From Panicum virgatum (lineage: Eukaryota > Streptophyta > Magnoliopsida > Poales > Poaceae), in contig NC_053137.1 of the NCBI RefSeq assembly GCF_016808335.1, positions 9,040,506 through 9,104,505 of the forward strand: a DNA stretch of 64,000 nt, written 5' to 3'. The notes below the pieces were generated by a model. It was not told where the DNA came from. It saw only the letters and a program-made list of their open reading frames with translations, and ran no database searches. A program made the translations under genes and the position numbers. This document shows, piece by piece, positions 11,102-21,480 of the stretch. The first letter of the stretch is position 1, and each line of letters opens with the position of its first letter.

Positions 11102-11566
11102 CTCAGGAGAGGATCAAGGAGAACACCGAGATCTTCGACTGGGATTTGTATAATTTCCATTTCTGGTCTTCTATGAGTGATGTTATGGTCATTGCTACAT
11201 TTGTCCTGATTGGAAAATTGAAACATGTTGCAGCAGTGAGTGATATTAAGCACTCAGTTTCTCATACAACTCATGTAGGCTGCCGATAGTTTTCTGGTCC
11301 TGCTGCAGCAGTAATCATAATGTACAGCTGAAGTGAAATGTTGAAAGCCTTGTTCCTATTGAACAAACAAATCTCTCAACTTAACAAGCAACTTAATAAT
11401 AAACAAATTTCCTACCAGTCTCATCTAACAAAAAACGAAAATGAAGAAACACAGCCCAAGTCTTCAATTGGTAAACAAAATCTCGGTTCTCAAAAATGAA
11501 ACCACAACATAAGCATTTAAGAATCCTCTGGGAGACGCCATAAGTCCGGAGACTCCAATTTGTTCG

Positions 11567-11749
11567 CTAAAGAATCCCTGCTTTAGCATGAGCATTCATC
11601 ATTAGCTTTACGTCTGCTCCATTGATCTTGACTAACCCAGCTGACACATCAATCACTGGATCGGAAAGGAGGTAGTGCAACTCCGCATCGCCTGTGTATC
11701 TGAATGGATGCAGAACCTCCACCATTGTGTGGTACTCAATAGTTGTGTT
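11567..11749 (-). pseudogene. Isolated C-terminal exon of an unrecognised gene
   Basis: On the minus strand a clean 60-codon frame reads from a plausible splice acceptor (AG just above 11749) to TAG at 11567-11569. It includes EYHTMVEVLHPFRYTG, ELHYLLSDPVIDVSAG and KINGADVKLMMNAHAK. Codon use and composition look coding. I do not recognise the family. No upstream exon is found nearby, so it looks like a captured last exon. Confidence 0.45.
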
Positions 11750-12408
11750 CTCTGGCTATTTATTTCATCATAGATATGCTTGTGAACTGAATTATCTCAT
11801 TACTATGATCTTGACGTCAGTTTTAACTGCTATATGTTTGTGGACTGAGGCAGAGCATTGGTGGCTTCAATGATTTTTCCTGCATTTCGGCTAATAAACA
11901 TGAAATAATTGAAAACAAACAGGATAAAAGAAAGGAAAATGGAAAGCCAAAGATATTCAGAAGTCGTGCTTGCAGTCCATGCTAGGAGAAGTGAGAACCA
12001 CCATTGGCCTAAAATATTCAGAATCTGTTCACATGTTCTGAACTCTGAAATATTTAGAATCGATGTGTATTAGTGGCATAAATAATTCACAGACGTGTTC
12101 CATTGTTTGAACCATACATTTCTTGCCTGCTTCATTTGATCTGGATACAACCAGGTACGAAAAAAGATGCAACAGCAGAACCAGTTGCTGTGTCCTGAAC
12201 TCTCGAGTGCGCTAGCTAGTGTAACGAACATGGCACCATTTATGCCATTTCGAGTGATTTTGGTGATCGAATGACAACACAACACTTGGACTAATATGAT
12301 TGTTAAGATGATCATTATCAGGCTTTTAGGTTCAAGTGATGACAAAAAGAAAGAGAAGATAGGCATAGCAAGACCCGAAGGGCCGCCCCTACGGGGGTTC
12401 CGACGCTT

Positions 12409-13418
12409 CTGTTGAATTCATCTTCATAGTCTGCAGGATATTAAATTTGATTTGTTTTGAATGTATAAGTCAACACTTTTAGCATTTGAGCGATTGTTGC
12501 TGGTCTTTGTTTGTCGGCCTTTAGTGTCGTACTCCTGTTTTGTTTAAGGGATAGTTTCTCTCTTCGATTTGTTAGCTTGTTCATTCGTGCCAAGTCTCCA
12601 TTGGGTTGCCTTTAAGCTGTTAGCACTCCGTTGTGTTGTTTGATCAGTAACCATCTGTACTCCAGTACATCTGCTATTCTGCTTTCAATGAAAACAATTT
12701 CATCCATTTAATATGGCCACGAAGAAGCTTAAGAAATTAAAATTTGGCAAGGTGCCGTGCAGCACGGCAGAGGGCGATGCAATGCTGAAGTGATTTGTGG
12801 AACTAGCCTATCATCCGTTATCCCGTGCAGGCTGATTAGAATTAATATAAAAATAAAGCTTTTAAAAAATAATTATAATTATCTATCTCATGTCCTCTTT
12901 CATATATTAAATATTCTAACATATATATATTTGTCATTATCTAGTTGCAATAGGTTTAATTTTGTGTCACGCCTCCAAAGTGTTTGATATATATTTAACT
13001 AAACCATTTGTTTGTAAATTGGTATTCTTATCTCTTTCATCATAAATGAATACATGGTGACACATATCATGAGCAGTATTTTAATATAAATGATAACATA
13101 AATAATATATTAATAACAAAAGAATAGTCATTTAGTATTTTATATTGATGCACTCTAATATTTTATTATAATTATATAATTTAGATTCATATTTAGGGAT
13201 TATTTTAACATTTAATAATTATATAATTGAATAATTTATATGCAGATTTAGGGGGTTATTTCCATTATTTTTATAATAGCATAGGTGGGTAATTTACATG
13301 AAGATTAGATGTTACTTTAGTTTTTTTTATAATCGCAGAAGTGGGTAATTTAAATACATGTTTAGGGGGTTACTTTAATCTATTTTCATAATGGCAGAGG
13401 TTGATAATTTATTAGAAA
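12409..13418 (+). other. Downstream flank of unit 3, no gene seen
   Basis: This is the AT-rich tail of unit 3, matching 9060-10046. No coding frame is seen. Confidence 0.6.
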
Positions 13419-14434
13419 AGATAACAGATTCAATAACTATTATGATTAGATTAGAGTTGTCGGATTGATGGTGGCTAGATGTTTCTGATTTTTATGAGAA
13501 TTTTTAGGATTTCTATATTTTGTTAGAGTGACCACCTAGAATTTTGGGTGGCTTCACGTGAAGGCTTCAAAACAAACCTCCAAGTTAGACGGGAAAAGAA
13601 CAGCAATGCTACGACGTGTTGTGTCGCCATGCTTCCACGGAAGTGGCACCGGCAACCTAGCTTGGAGCAAGTTTCAAATTTCAAATTTAAACATGAGTGT
13701 TGGCTGTTGGGGCTTCTCCTTTTTTTTTTTTGGTCAGTGCGTTTGCCTTACGGAGCCTTGTACATCCCTTTCCTCCCCTGTTTGGGTTGCAACCGTTTGT
13801 AGCCTGATCAATGTCAGCCTAGCTTGTAATGCGAGTCAGGCGATTGATCTTGTAATATTGCTTTAACGAAACCAAATGTTCCCTGAGATTACTGAGCCCC
13901 TCATTGATTCATCAAAATAAAAACGTTAATCTTTACATTCTCCATTTTATCCCTACATAATTTAAGTGTGGGTTTCATAAAAATTGTTGAACAACCTGAA
14001 ATTTGCTAAATTACCGTTGGATGTGTCCTTCGCAGAATCGAAAGCAATCTGGGACTGTGGCTCATCTGAGAACCCAGACACATGATACGGCATGGAATTT
14101 CTCACCTGGTTTCGAAGGATTCTATGTGTCCGACGGTCATCTCTGGCTCCCCCGTTGTAGACTTCTGACTTGGTCGTGGTGTGCTAACTGCAAGACTTTT
14201 TCGTCTGCAGTCTGCACTGGACACTGAACTAGTTGTGCGTCTCTTAACTTGGTCAGTGATTTTGTGCGTCAGAGCATGCTTGCTGGTCACAAGTCAGCCC
14301 TGGCTACCTGTGCAGCTGTGTGCTATTGCCTACGAGGGTCAGGAGTCCATTTCTTAGCTTTGCCTCTGAATAAGACTAGCCAAATTCCATCCAGTTTCAG
14401 AATTAAGTAACACCAGAGCAGGCCTTGAGACCTC

Positions 14435-14442
14435 TATATAAA
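14435..14442 (+). promoter_or_regulatory. TATA box of DUF538 gene copy 3
   Basis: The motif tatataaa lies 118 bp before the ATG, at the conserved position of the array. Confidence 0.7.
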
Positions 14443-14559
14443 CGCGCCTCCATTTCCTCAAGTTTCATCACAACAAGCTCAACTCATTTGCATACAATAC
14501 AAGTGCAACACAGTACATTCCCAGGTCAGCAACCTTTTCTAGCAATTAGCAAAACTCCA

Positions 14560-14988
14560 ATGGCTTCCCAAATTGAGAGCCACCGCTCCGGCGCAGAGGT
14601 TGTCACCGGAGACGCCATCTGCAGAAAGAAGTCCATCGAGCTGCTGGAAGAGCTCGGGCTCCCAAAGGGCCTCCTGCCAATGGAGGACATCCAGGAGTTT
14701 GGGTACAATCGCTCCACAGGGTTCATGTGGCTGGTGCAGGGGAAGAAGAAGGTGGAGCACACCTTCAAGAAGATCAAACAGACTGTGTCCTACGCAGCTG
14801 AGGTGACGGCATTTGCTGAGAAGGGGAGGCTGCGGAAGATCACTGGCGTCAAGACCAAGGAGCTGATGCTCTGGCTCAGCGTTGTTGAGGTCTATGTTCC
14901 TGCGGCCTCGCCGGAGAAGGTCACCTTCAAGACCGGCACTGGCCTCTCTGATAGCTTTGACGCCACTGCCTTTGCACTCGGGCAGTGA
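14560..14988 (+). CDS. DUF538 family protein, tandem copy 3 (unit 4)
   Basis: Single-exon, 142-codon DUF538 gene. Compared with copies 1 and 2 it has NRSTG for NRATG, KGRLR for KGKLR, VPAASPEK for VPEASPEK and a final Gln instead of Glu. All differences are conservative and the frame is intact, suggesting the protein is under constraint. The start is the ATG shared by all copies, with a TATA box 118 bp upstream. The leader differs more from the other copies than the coding part does. The function is unknown, as for the family. A Pack-MULE lies 193 bp after the stop and may have changed the mRNA end. Confidence 0.9.
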   Translation: MASQIESHRSGAEVVTGDAICRKKSIELLEELGLPKGLLPMEDIQEFGYNRSTGFMWLVQGKKKVEHTFKKIKQTVSYAAEVTAFAEKGRLRKITGVKTKELMLWLSVVEVYVPAASPEKVTFKTGTGLSDSFDATAFALGQ

Positions 14989-15181
14989 ACACAGATTCAG
15001 TTAATTAACTAGAAACGATGCCGGTTGCATAATCCTTCTATCTATGTTGATGGTGCTACTTATGTTTGATGCAATATCTGTCTGTCTTTCTTTTGTGTTG
15101 GAACTATACATGTACAAGTATGTTTACTACTACCAATATGGAGTTTGTATCTTGCAGATTTTTCCTCTCTGTCTTTTTTTT

Positions 15182-16403
15182 GGGATTAATTAGATCTATG
15201 CCATTGCAATTGTTATGTTTCTGAAATATACTATTACTATTTGCGAAATCAGGAGTATGCCATTATAATTTCACATTTATTCGAAATATGTCATTATGCA
15301 CCCATTCGACATGTTTATAAACATTTTGTGACCAAATTACCCTAATCTTCTCCCTTCCTCCCGGCTCACCCCGACGCCAGGTGCGCGTGCCCACAGTGCC
15401 CAGCCACCGCTGCAGGTGCCGACGGCGTCCTCCGCGCCGCGCTGGAGGAGGAGCTCGACGACCTCGGCGAATCCCTCCCACGCGGCGATGTGCAGCGTCG
15501 TGCGGCCATCGGAGTCGCGGAAGTTGGGGTCGGCGCCGCCGTCGAGGAGCTCGCGGATCCCCTCCACGCTGCCCTACGGCACGGCACGGCGGCCATGGTG
15601 TCTCGACCCCAACAAGCATGCCAGGGAGCTCCACCGCGCTTCGCTGAATCTCCTAGGCCACTCCTCACCCTCGCTAAGACCTTCTATTCTTCTAAGTTCT
15701 AACCCCGTGCACACCATCACTGGCGGCCAACCAAAGTGCTGTACATGGCGACCCACCTTGCTAACTCGTCTTCACGCCAATCTGCAACGCCAACAGCACC
15801 ACCATGCCCTCCTGAGCACGATTCACCTCCAAGCCAGGCTCCTGGGCGGCCAGAGCAGGGAGTTCCGCGGCGGCGCATGCTCAAATGGGTTCGTGGCTTG
15901 CTGGTGGTGGTGTTGCTGCAATTTGGCCGGATAAGGCAGCTGGGGCAAAGGGAAAGAACTGTGAGCCTGCAAGAAGAAGACGCGCCTCCAAATCAAGACG
16001 CGGCAGAGCGGCGGTGCAACGCGCGGGGCGTGGTGGCGCAGGCCAATAGAGGATCTGGGTGTTGCCAGGCGCGGCGTGCACGGGCGGGCAGCAGTGGCGC
16101 AGCAGGGCGCGGCGTGCACGGGAGCCGGCGAGGCGCGCGCGGCTGCCAGGTAGGAGCCGAGCAGCGGGGCTGCTGCGGCCGGCTGGCACTCCGACGGTAG
16201 AGGATGGGGGAGAAACCAGATAGGGGCCGGAGGTGGAAGATGAGGGCACTTTGGTCCAAATATTTTTATAAACACATCGAAAAGGTATGTAATGGTATAT
16301 CTCTAATAAATGTATAATTGTAATAGCATACTTCTGATTTCGCGAATAGTAATGGTATATCTCGGAAACGTGACAATTGCAATGTCATAGATCTAATTAA
16401 GCC
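15182..16403. mobile_element. Pack-MULE with about 165-bp terminal inverted repeats
   Basis: The two ends are long inverted repeats: aattagatctatg near 15188 is mirrored near 16385, and similarity continues for about 165 bp through ttgcgaaatcag to the gtttataaa region on both sides. The element sits in a T-run (eight T before, nine T after) that serves as the target duplication. Units 1 and 2 show the uninterrupted site. The interior (15340-16240) is GC-rich, unlike the ends, and carries an ankyrin-repeat fragment. Long TIRs, an 8-9-bp duplication and captured host sequence define a Pack-MULE. No transposase is present. Confidence 0.8.
15337..15567 (-). pseudogene. Captured ankyrin-repeat fragment (ILK-type Raf-like kinase)
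   Basis: The minus strand reads MEGIRELLDGGADPNF, then DSDGRTTLHIAAWEGF and EVVELLLQRGAE, which is one ankyrin repeat and part of the next. This matches the N-terminal ankyrin region of plant integrin-linked-kinase-like (Raf-type MAPKKK) proteins. After the ankyrin part the frame runs into unrelated residues. The kinase domain is absent. The piece lies inside the Pack-MULE and is therefore a transduplicated fragment, not a gene. The donor locus is not in the window. Confidence 0.7.
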
Positions 16404-16727
16404 TTTTTTTTTGCAAAATGAATTCAGTTCATAGAAAATTTTCTCTTATTACAAACATATTGATCAGTTTTATCGTTATCGGAATATATTAATGTGGAGG
16501 ACATTTGCATATTTTTCTTATGGCGTGTCACAGGTTGGAGCATAGTCATCAGATTAATGTGAAGGATATTTGCTACTACCTCGTCAGGTGTAGAATTCAA
16601 TACTAACAGAATAAAGCATTGTTAGATAACAGCTAAAAACTACCTGATCAATAAATACATGTACTCCATTACAGCTGCTTGCAACAAAATACGAATAAAA
16701 TGAGTACAATTTTTTTCTTTTTAAAAA

Positions 16728-17616
16728 GAGTAAATTGCACCCATCATACATCAACTTGTGCAGTTGTATTATTTTAGTCCAACAAATTGTAAAACGCACG
16801 AATAGATGCATGAACTTGTCAAAAGTGTGCATCTACGGTCACACGTACACCACAGAGCGTATTTAGGTCACAAGCTTTAATGTGGAGAAGAGGGAGGGCC
16901 CTAATGCAAAATATCTCTTGGCTGACGTTGGTCTCTGCCATGTGATGATGCTCGTGCTACCCAGTTCGATCCGTCGATAGCTTGTTAAATATGATCATAA
17001 ATCTGTTGTTTACTTTTGTTGCCACACTTGATAGTGTGACATCAAAATTTAATATTCTGAATTCTGGAGGCCTAGAATATTATAACCAAAAGCACAATAT
17101 AAATTGAAAAAAAACAAACAAGAATATTGCAGTCTGAATAAACACTATTGACAGCACTAGAGATTATGCCTGGTACATTACAATCACACGATAAAAAAAG
17201 ATTGTTTCAAAAAAATAAAAAAGACTCGTAATGGCCTAGGTGCCGGCCTTGGTGTGTAACATATTCTATAGCAGAAATAAATTAGATACTACTGGCATTC
17301 ACTTTGGCGCTATTAAAAATGAGTTAGTGCAAGTAAAAAGATACTAACCTCATTCATCAAATTGAAGACCATGCTCTCCAGATGTTTACTCAGATCATTT
17401 GAAGGTCACCGATCGATTAAAGGAGAACGCATATTTGTATTATGGCCCTTCCTCTTCTCCACATTAAAATTTGTGACCTAAATACGCTATATGGTGTATG
17501 TGTGACCGTAGATGCACACTTTTGACACGTTCATGCATCAGCTTGTGCATTTTACAATCTATTGGACTAAAGTGATACAACCACACAAGTTGATGTATGA
17601 TGGGTGTAATTTACTC
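16728..17616. mobile_element. Mutator-like fold-back element at the F-box stop codon
   Basis: The two ends are inverted repeats of about 185 bp: gagtaaattgcacccatcat at the left mirrors atgatgggtgtaatttactc at the right, with matching text through the gtgtgcatctacggtcacac block. The element is flanked by a perfect 9-bp duplication ttttaaaaa (16719-16727 and 17617-17625). No transposase is encoded. A 9-bp duplication with long TIRs is characteristic of Mutator-like elements. The right flank is the 3' end of the minus-strand F-box gene. Confidence 0.8.
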
Positions 17617-17618
17617 TT

Positions 17619-18866
17619 TTAAAAACCATTTGCCAAGCTCAATACGCTTCCATTGTACAAACCAACTGCAACGCAGGGCCCAATATCTGCCACATCTGTA
17701 GAAGTGCTTGTCCTAGGATCATAAATCTTCAGAGATCCCCTGTTTCCTATGTGAACCAGCACTATCCTGCCATCATTCAGCACCAGCAGAGGACGCACCG
17801 TATGTTCAGCATGCCGGTAGCTGATACTAAGCTGCATCCTGTATTTCCTGACCCATGATGCCTTCTCCACATCCATCAAGAACCACAGGTCCATGGAGGA
17901 GGCAACTGTGCGATGCGTCACGACCAAGCAGCCATTCATGTCAGCCAGTGACAACTCGCCCCAACCCATGTGATCGTCGGGATGCCCGGCGGCGGCGGCG
18001 GCGCCGTCGTCCCCGAGGCTACTGCTACTCAGGGGTCCTCGGATTGTCGGCGCCCACTCCTCGGTCGCGAGGTCGAATGAGGCTACGCGGTCGGGCATGG
18101 CGTCTTGGCCATGAACGAGCTCGCTGGAGAAGAAGAAGACGGCGCCGTCGACCACCGCCCACGTGCCGGATGCAACAGGGCACGCGGGGTCCTTGATCCG
18201 CCGCCACCGGCTCCGGCCGCCGCCGCCGTCGCCGCCGTCGAGGGTGGTGATCTCGTAGAGCTGCCGAGCCGTGCCGGGGAACAGGTGGAGCACGCGGAGC
18301 ACCTTGCGCTCGCCCGTGGCGGCGACCTGCCCGAGCGCGACCATGGCGGCGTGGTGGCTGATCTCCCGCTCGTGCGCCGCGTGCTCCTCCGCCAGCCCCT
18401 GGGGCAGGGCGCGCGCGCGCGCGGCGGCCGGGCTCAGCAGCGCGCAGCTCACGCCGGCGCCTCTCGCGGCGCAGACGAGGTCCAGCCGCGCGGACACCAC
18501 CCACTCGTTCTCCGTCCTGCCGGCGCCGGCGACGGCCGCCCCGCGCGCGCGCTTGACGACGCGGCCGGAGAGGTCCAGGACGTCGTAGAGGGCGCCGCCG
18601 CTCGTGTGCGTGGCGTAGCCGGCGACGACGAGCGGCTCCTGGTGGCGGGCCGCGTGGGCGTCAGCGAAGGCCCTGTCGGAGAGGAGGGCCCGCCACGGGC
18701 GGCACACGGCGCGGAGGCGGCAGAGCTCCTTCGCCGGGAGGCGCAGCAGGATCTCGTAGACGGCGTCCGGGGGCAGCAGGACGCCGGCGGGAGCGGGAAC
18801 GGCGTCGGCGCGCCCGTCTGCAGCAACCGGCCGCCCGGCGCTGCACGACGGCTTCGACGACGCCAT
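17619..18866 (-). CDS. F-box protein with F-box-associated (FBA) domain
   Basis: Single-exon gene of 415 codons. After a short disordered N-terminus the F-box reads LLPPDAVYEILLRLPAKELC and continues through CRPWRALLSDRAFADAH (residues about 38-82). The rest is an FBA-like beta-propeller region: a SFDLATEEWAP motif, GCLVVTHRTVASSMDLWFL, then VLNDGRIVLVHIG and LKIYDPRTST. F-box proteins join the SKP1-CUL1 ubiquitin ligase through the F-box and bind substrate through the C-terminal part; the substrate here is unknown. The start at 18864-18866 is chosen because F-box genes begin about 40 residues before the box. The frame is open another 156 codons upstream, but that text is low-complexity. The TAA stop lies in the target duplication of a fold-back element, so the 3' UTR is transposon DNA. 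Confidence 0.85.
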   Translation of the reverse strand: MASSKPSCSAGRPVAADGRADAVPAPAGVLLPPDAVYEILLRLPAKELCRLRAVCRPWRALLSDRAFADAHAARHQEPLVVAGYATHTSGGALYDVLDLSGRVVKRARGAAVAGAGRTENEWVVSARLDLVCAARGAGVSCALLSPAAARARALPQGLAEEHAAHEREISHHAAMVALGQVAATGERKVLRVLHLFPGTARQLYEITTLDGGDGGGGRSRWRRIKDPACPVASGTWAVVDGAVFFFSSELVHGQDAMPDRVASFDLATEEWAPTIRGPLSSSSLGDDGAAAAAGHPDDHMGWGELSLADMNGCLVVTHRTVASSMDLWFLMDVEKASWVRKYRMQLSISYRHAEHTVRPLLVLNDGRIVLVHIGNRGSLKIYDPRTSTSTDVADIGPCVAVGLYNGSVLSLANGF

Positions 18867-19500
18867 GATTCCCGAGGCCACAAAAAAATCGGAGCGAGAG
18901 GTGCTTACCAGGAGTCCAGGAATAGGACCTGGACGGATCCCGGTGCTGGAGGAAGAAGCTAAGCGGTGGCGGCGGCGGGATTGGGGGTTTGTGGACGACG
19001 ACGACGACGACGACGACGCCTCGGCGTGTGCGTGCTCTGACCGGAGACTGAAGCGTTGACGACCTCGCCGCGACCGGGGTTTGTGGACGACGCTGCTGGC
19101 CGCCGCTCCAATGTGGGGTGGTTCTTTGTGGACGTCGACGTCGCGGGAGGTGCAAAATCCTGGTAGAAGTGTTGAATTTTCTGCAAAGAAAACACGGACT
19201 TTTTCCTCCAAAAGAAAAATGCTCGACCGGCGGGGCACCCGGCTGCTTCCTCGCCGGACCAGCGTCGCCGTCGCGACGCGCCCGGAGATGTCCACGACGT
19301 ACGTCGAACGGGGCGGCGCCGTCGTCGTTCGCACGGCCGGCGACGGCGAGAAGCTCTATCCGGGCGGTGCACGGCGCGGGCGGCGGCGGACGCCAGGCCG
19401 GGAGGAGGGAAGGACCGCCACGGCCGCCGGCAGGCGGCGGAGATTGTCGGCACACGAACACGGCTCGCGCGCCGTCGGGCAAGTCAATTGCAGCAGGTCG
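18867..19500 (-). other. GC-rich leader/promoter region of the F-box gene
   Basis: This is upstream sequence of the F-box gene on the minus strand. It includes a (GAC)n trinucleotide run at about 18995-19018 and several overlapping long GC-rich frames on both strands, none with a recognisable domain. The open frame continuous with the F-box (to 19334) could add an N-terminal extension, but the text is serine/arginine-rich and low-complexity. No clear TATA box is seen. Confidence 0.5.
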
Positions 19501-19544
19501 GGCTTCAAAAAGAAACAAAAAAAATTGCAGCAGGGCGTGATACG

Positions 19545-20697
19545 TGGTCCGGCAGGCCGCCGTGGGGTGAATTTTTTTGGCTTTTTTTATTTTTATATTT
19601 TTGAAAATTGTTTTTTACAGAAATATATTTTTAGTTTCATAATTTACAGTTTTATACCCTACCGGCCGGCTACGGGGCCGCCTGCCGCCCCTCTGCCGGG
19701 CGGTAGGGACCTATATGTAAATAAAATTTAGCCTTTCTTACATGAAGACTCCTGACGGGAGGCGCCTGGCTACCGGCCGCCCGGTGGCGGGGCGGCAGGC
19801 TGCTGCGCACTGCTCCATCTACATGCATTCAATGCGTGTGCCGTGTCACGATCCGTCGTACACGGAATCACTGGTCCAGTGTGGGGGGCCCGGCCATCCT
19901 GTGTCGTCTCTTGTGAAACGGTGCCGGTGTGGCCATGTGCAAGGCACGTCCCAGATCCGATCAGGGCGATTAGCCGCCCAGGGTCCCTCCCCCTCGGAAC
20001 TCTGTCGATCGACGCGGCCACCGTACACATCGCACAGTCACGCGGCAAAGAGAGGGTAACCTACGCACACCTTCTTGGTGTACTACAATTTTTTTTAATA
20101 TATATAACAAACACCTTTCGCGTGCTAAATTGCTTCCAGTTTCATAACATTTTGGAACTATTGGTGATGTAGCCACATCATAACTGCTGCTGATCCTTTT
20201 TAGCGGCCCGCTATGTCTGGTTTAGGCCTGTTTTTTTCACGTGGATGAAACTATCATGAAAAATCACGTGCACTACCTGGCGGGATTGAATGCACTACAT
20301 GGCGGGATCGCGACACGGCACGCGCATTGAATGCAAGCAGATGGAGCAGTGTACTACCTGCTGATCCGCGCACATGTAGCAGCAGGGCGGGCCTGCCGCC
20401 CCGCCACCGGGCGGCTGGCCTGCCTACCGCCCGGCTGCCAGGCGGCCGCCTTCCGTCAGGGGTCTTCGTGTAAGAAAAACTAAATTTTATTTACATATAG
20501 GTCCCTACCGCCCGGCAGAGGGGCGGCAGGCCCCTTGCCGCCCCGCAGCCGGGCGGTAGGGGTATAAAACTGTAAATTATGAAATTAAAAATATATTTCT
20601 ATTAAAAATGATTTTCAAAAATATAAAAATAAAAAAGCACGAATTTTTTGTTTCTCCTGCTGGGCCGGCCCACAGTGGCCTTGCCGGGCCCGGTGAG
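19545..20697. repeat. Large GC/AT-patterned inverted repeat (fold-back element)
   Basis: The left arm (about 19545-19860) and right arm (about 20300-20697) are reverse complements with indels. Shared blocks include tttttatttttatatttttg, cataatttacagttttatac, a ccctctgccgggcggtaggg box and a tgctccatct...ttcaatgcg block. Each arm also contains nested GC palindromes of the form gccgccc...gggcggc. The loop is about 440 bp. No target duplication is clear. It is probably a non-autonomous DNA element; the transcript would fold into a long hairpin. Confidence 0.65.
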
Positions 20698-20725
20698 ATG
20701 CATAATGCCTCCTTGCCTTTACTAC

Positions 20726-21480
20726 GGTCGTGTTTGGCCAGGCTTCTCAACCGGCTCCAACCCTAGCTCCAGTCTGAGCCCTGCCAAACGGTAGTTTTTT
20801 GTGCAGCTCCAGATGAGAGCCGGACCTGGAGCCACTTGCAGCTTCCATACAGGAGGCGGAGCCACGAAAACGTGGCTCCAATCGGCTGGGCACTCCTCTG
20901 GGACCGGCTCCGCCCTCCTCCGTCCCAGAGGAGTGCCCAACTCCCCGGCGCCCGCGCGCGAGTGCATCCCAGGTATGGGCCGGCGTGCTTGGCAGAGGGG
21001 CACCCATGGCTGGTGGTTTGCAAGATTGGTGGAGGGCGCCCATGGCTGGCCGAGAAGGAGGTGGCCGACGGCGCCCGCTGGGAGGATGGGGCCGGTGGTG
21101 GCCGCAAGCAGGGGTCGCGGGGAGGAGGTGACCGGCCGATGGCTGGTGGCGGTCGCAGGCAAGGCTACAGCCTGCGGGGAGGGAGGTGGCGTAGGTAGTG
21201 CGAGGGGAGGCCGGAGGAGGAGGAAGCGACGGGAGAAGAAGAGATAAGGAGGAAAGAGAAGGAAGGAAAGAAAGATAAAAAGAAAAGGAAAAAGAAAAAA
21301 TAAAATGGAAAAGGGGTATTATGGACACTTTACCTTTCTTATGTATTTTAAATAATTTGAAGGAGTTGTTTTATCAAACGTTTTTCAAAACAGCTTCATC
21401 TCCACCAGAGAAGTGGCTCCACCAAAGGAGCCACAGCCAGAGCTGTTTTTGGAGGAGCCGGAGCCGTGCCAAACATGCCT
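20726..21480. mobile_element. MITE-like element with tgtttggc...ggctcc ends
   Basis: The left end reads gtgtttggccaggcttctc and the right end, reversed, reads catgtttggcacggctccgg. These form imperfect terminal inverted repeats, with further gagccggagc-type subterminal repeats inside both ends. This end type is common in grass MITEs. The interior is GC-rich up to 21250, then purine-rich. No coding domain or firm target duplication is seen. Confidence 0.55.

Larger units (their letters stand above)
10447..12408. other. Foreign segment replacing the DUF538 gene in unit 3
   Basis: Both edges are defined by comparison: homology to the other units stops after gcaaccgtt and resumes near cttctgttgaattc. 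The segment contains pieces of two different genes in opposite orientations (10773-11101 plus, 11567-11749 minus) and otherwise non-coding sequence. No terminal inverted repeat, target duplication or Helitron end is convincing, so the mechanism (gene-capturing transposon or repair with filler DNA) is open. Confidence 0.7.
10047..13418 (+). repeat. Tandem unit 3 of the DUF538 array, gene lost
   Basis: The unit starts like the others (10047 to about 10446) and ends like the others (about 12409-13418), but lacks the DUF538 gene, its promoter and proximal flanks. In their place lie about 1.96 kb of unrelated sequence. Its first junction falls before the LINE-B site, so whether unit 3 ever carried LINE-B cannot be told. 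The LINE-A site is empty. Confidence 0.8.
13419..16570 (+). repeat. Tandem unit 4 of the DUF538 array
   Basis: This is the most divergent unit that still has a gene. It carries neither LINE-A nor LINE-B, so it preserves the empty sites. Its 3' flank is split by the Pack-MULE at 15182-16403, and homology to the other units resumes at about 16413 (gcaaaatgaattcagttc against gcaacctgaattcagttc). Similarity fades near 16570. Confidence 0.8.

Noticed and set aside
18105..18962. 285-codon open frame on the plus strand opposite the F-box gene
   Set aside because: It is antisense to a gene with clear F-box and FBA motifs. Arg/Gly/Ala-rich text is typical of GC-rich antisense frames.
18867..19334. 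156-codon N-terminal extension of the F-box frame
   Set aside because: The text is Ser/Arg low-complexity with no domain, and F-box proteins usually start shortly before the F-box. It was kept as leader.
20722..21328. Long frames on both strands in the MITE-like element
   Set aside because: They are mirrored GC-rich text with no domain, located between the inverted ends of a transposable element.
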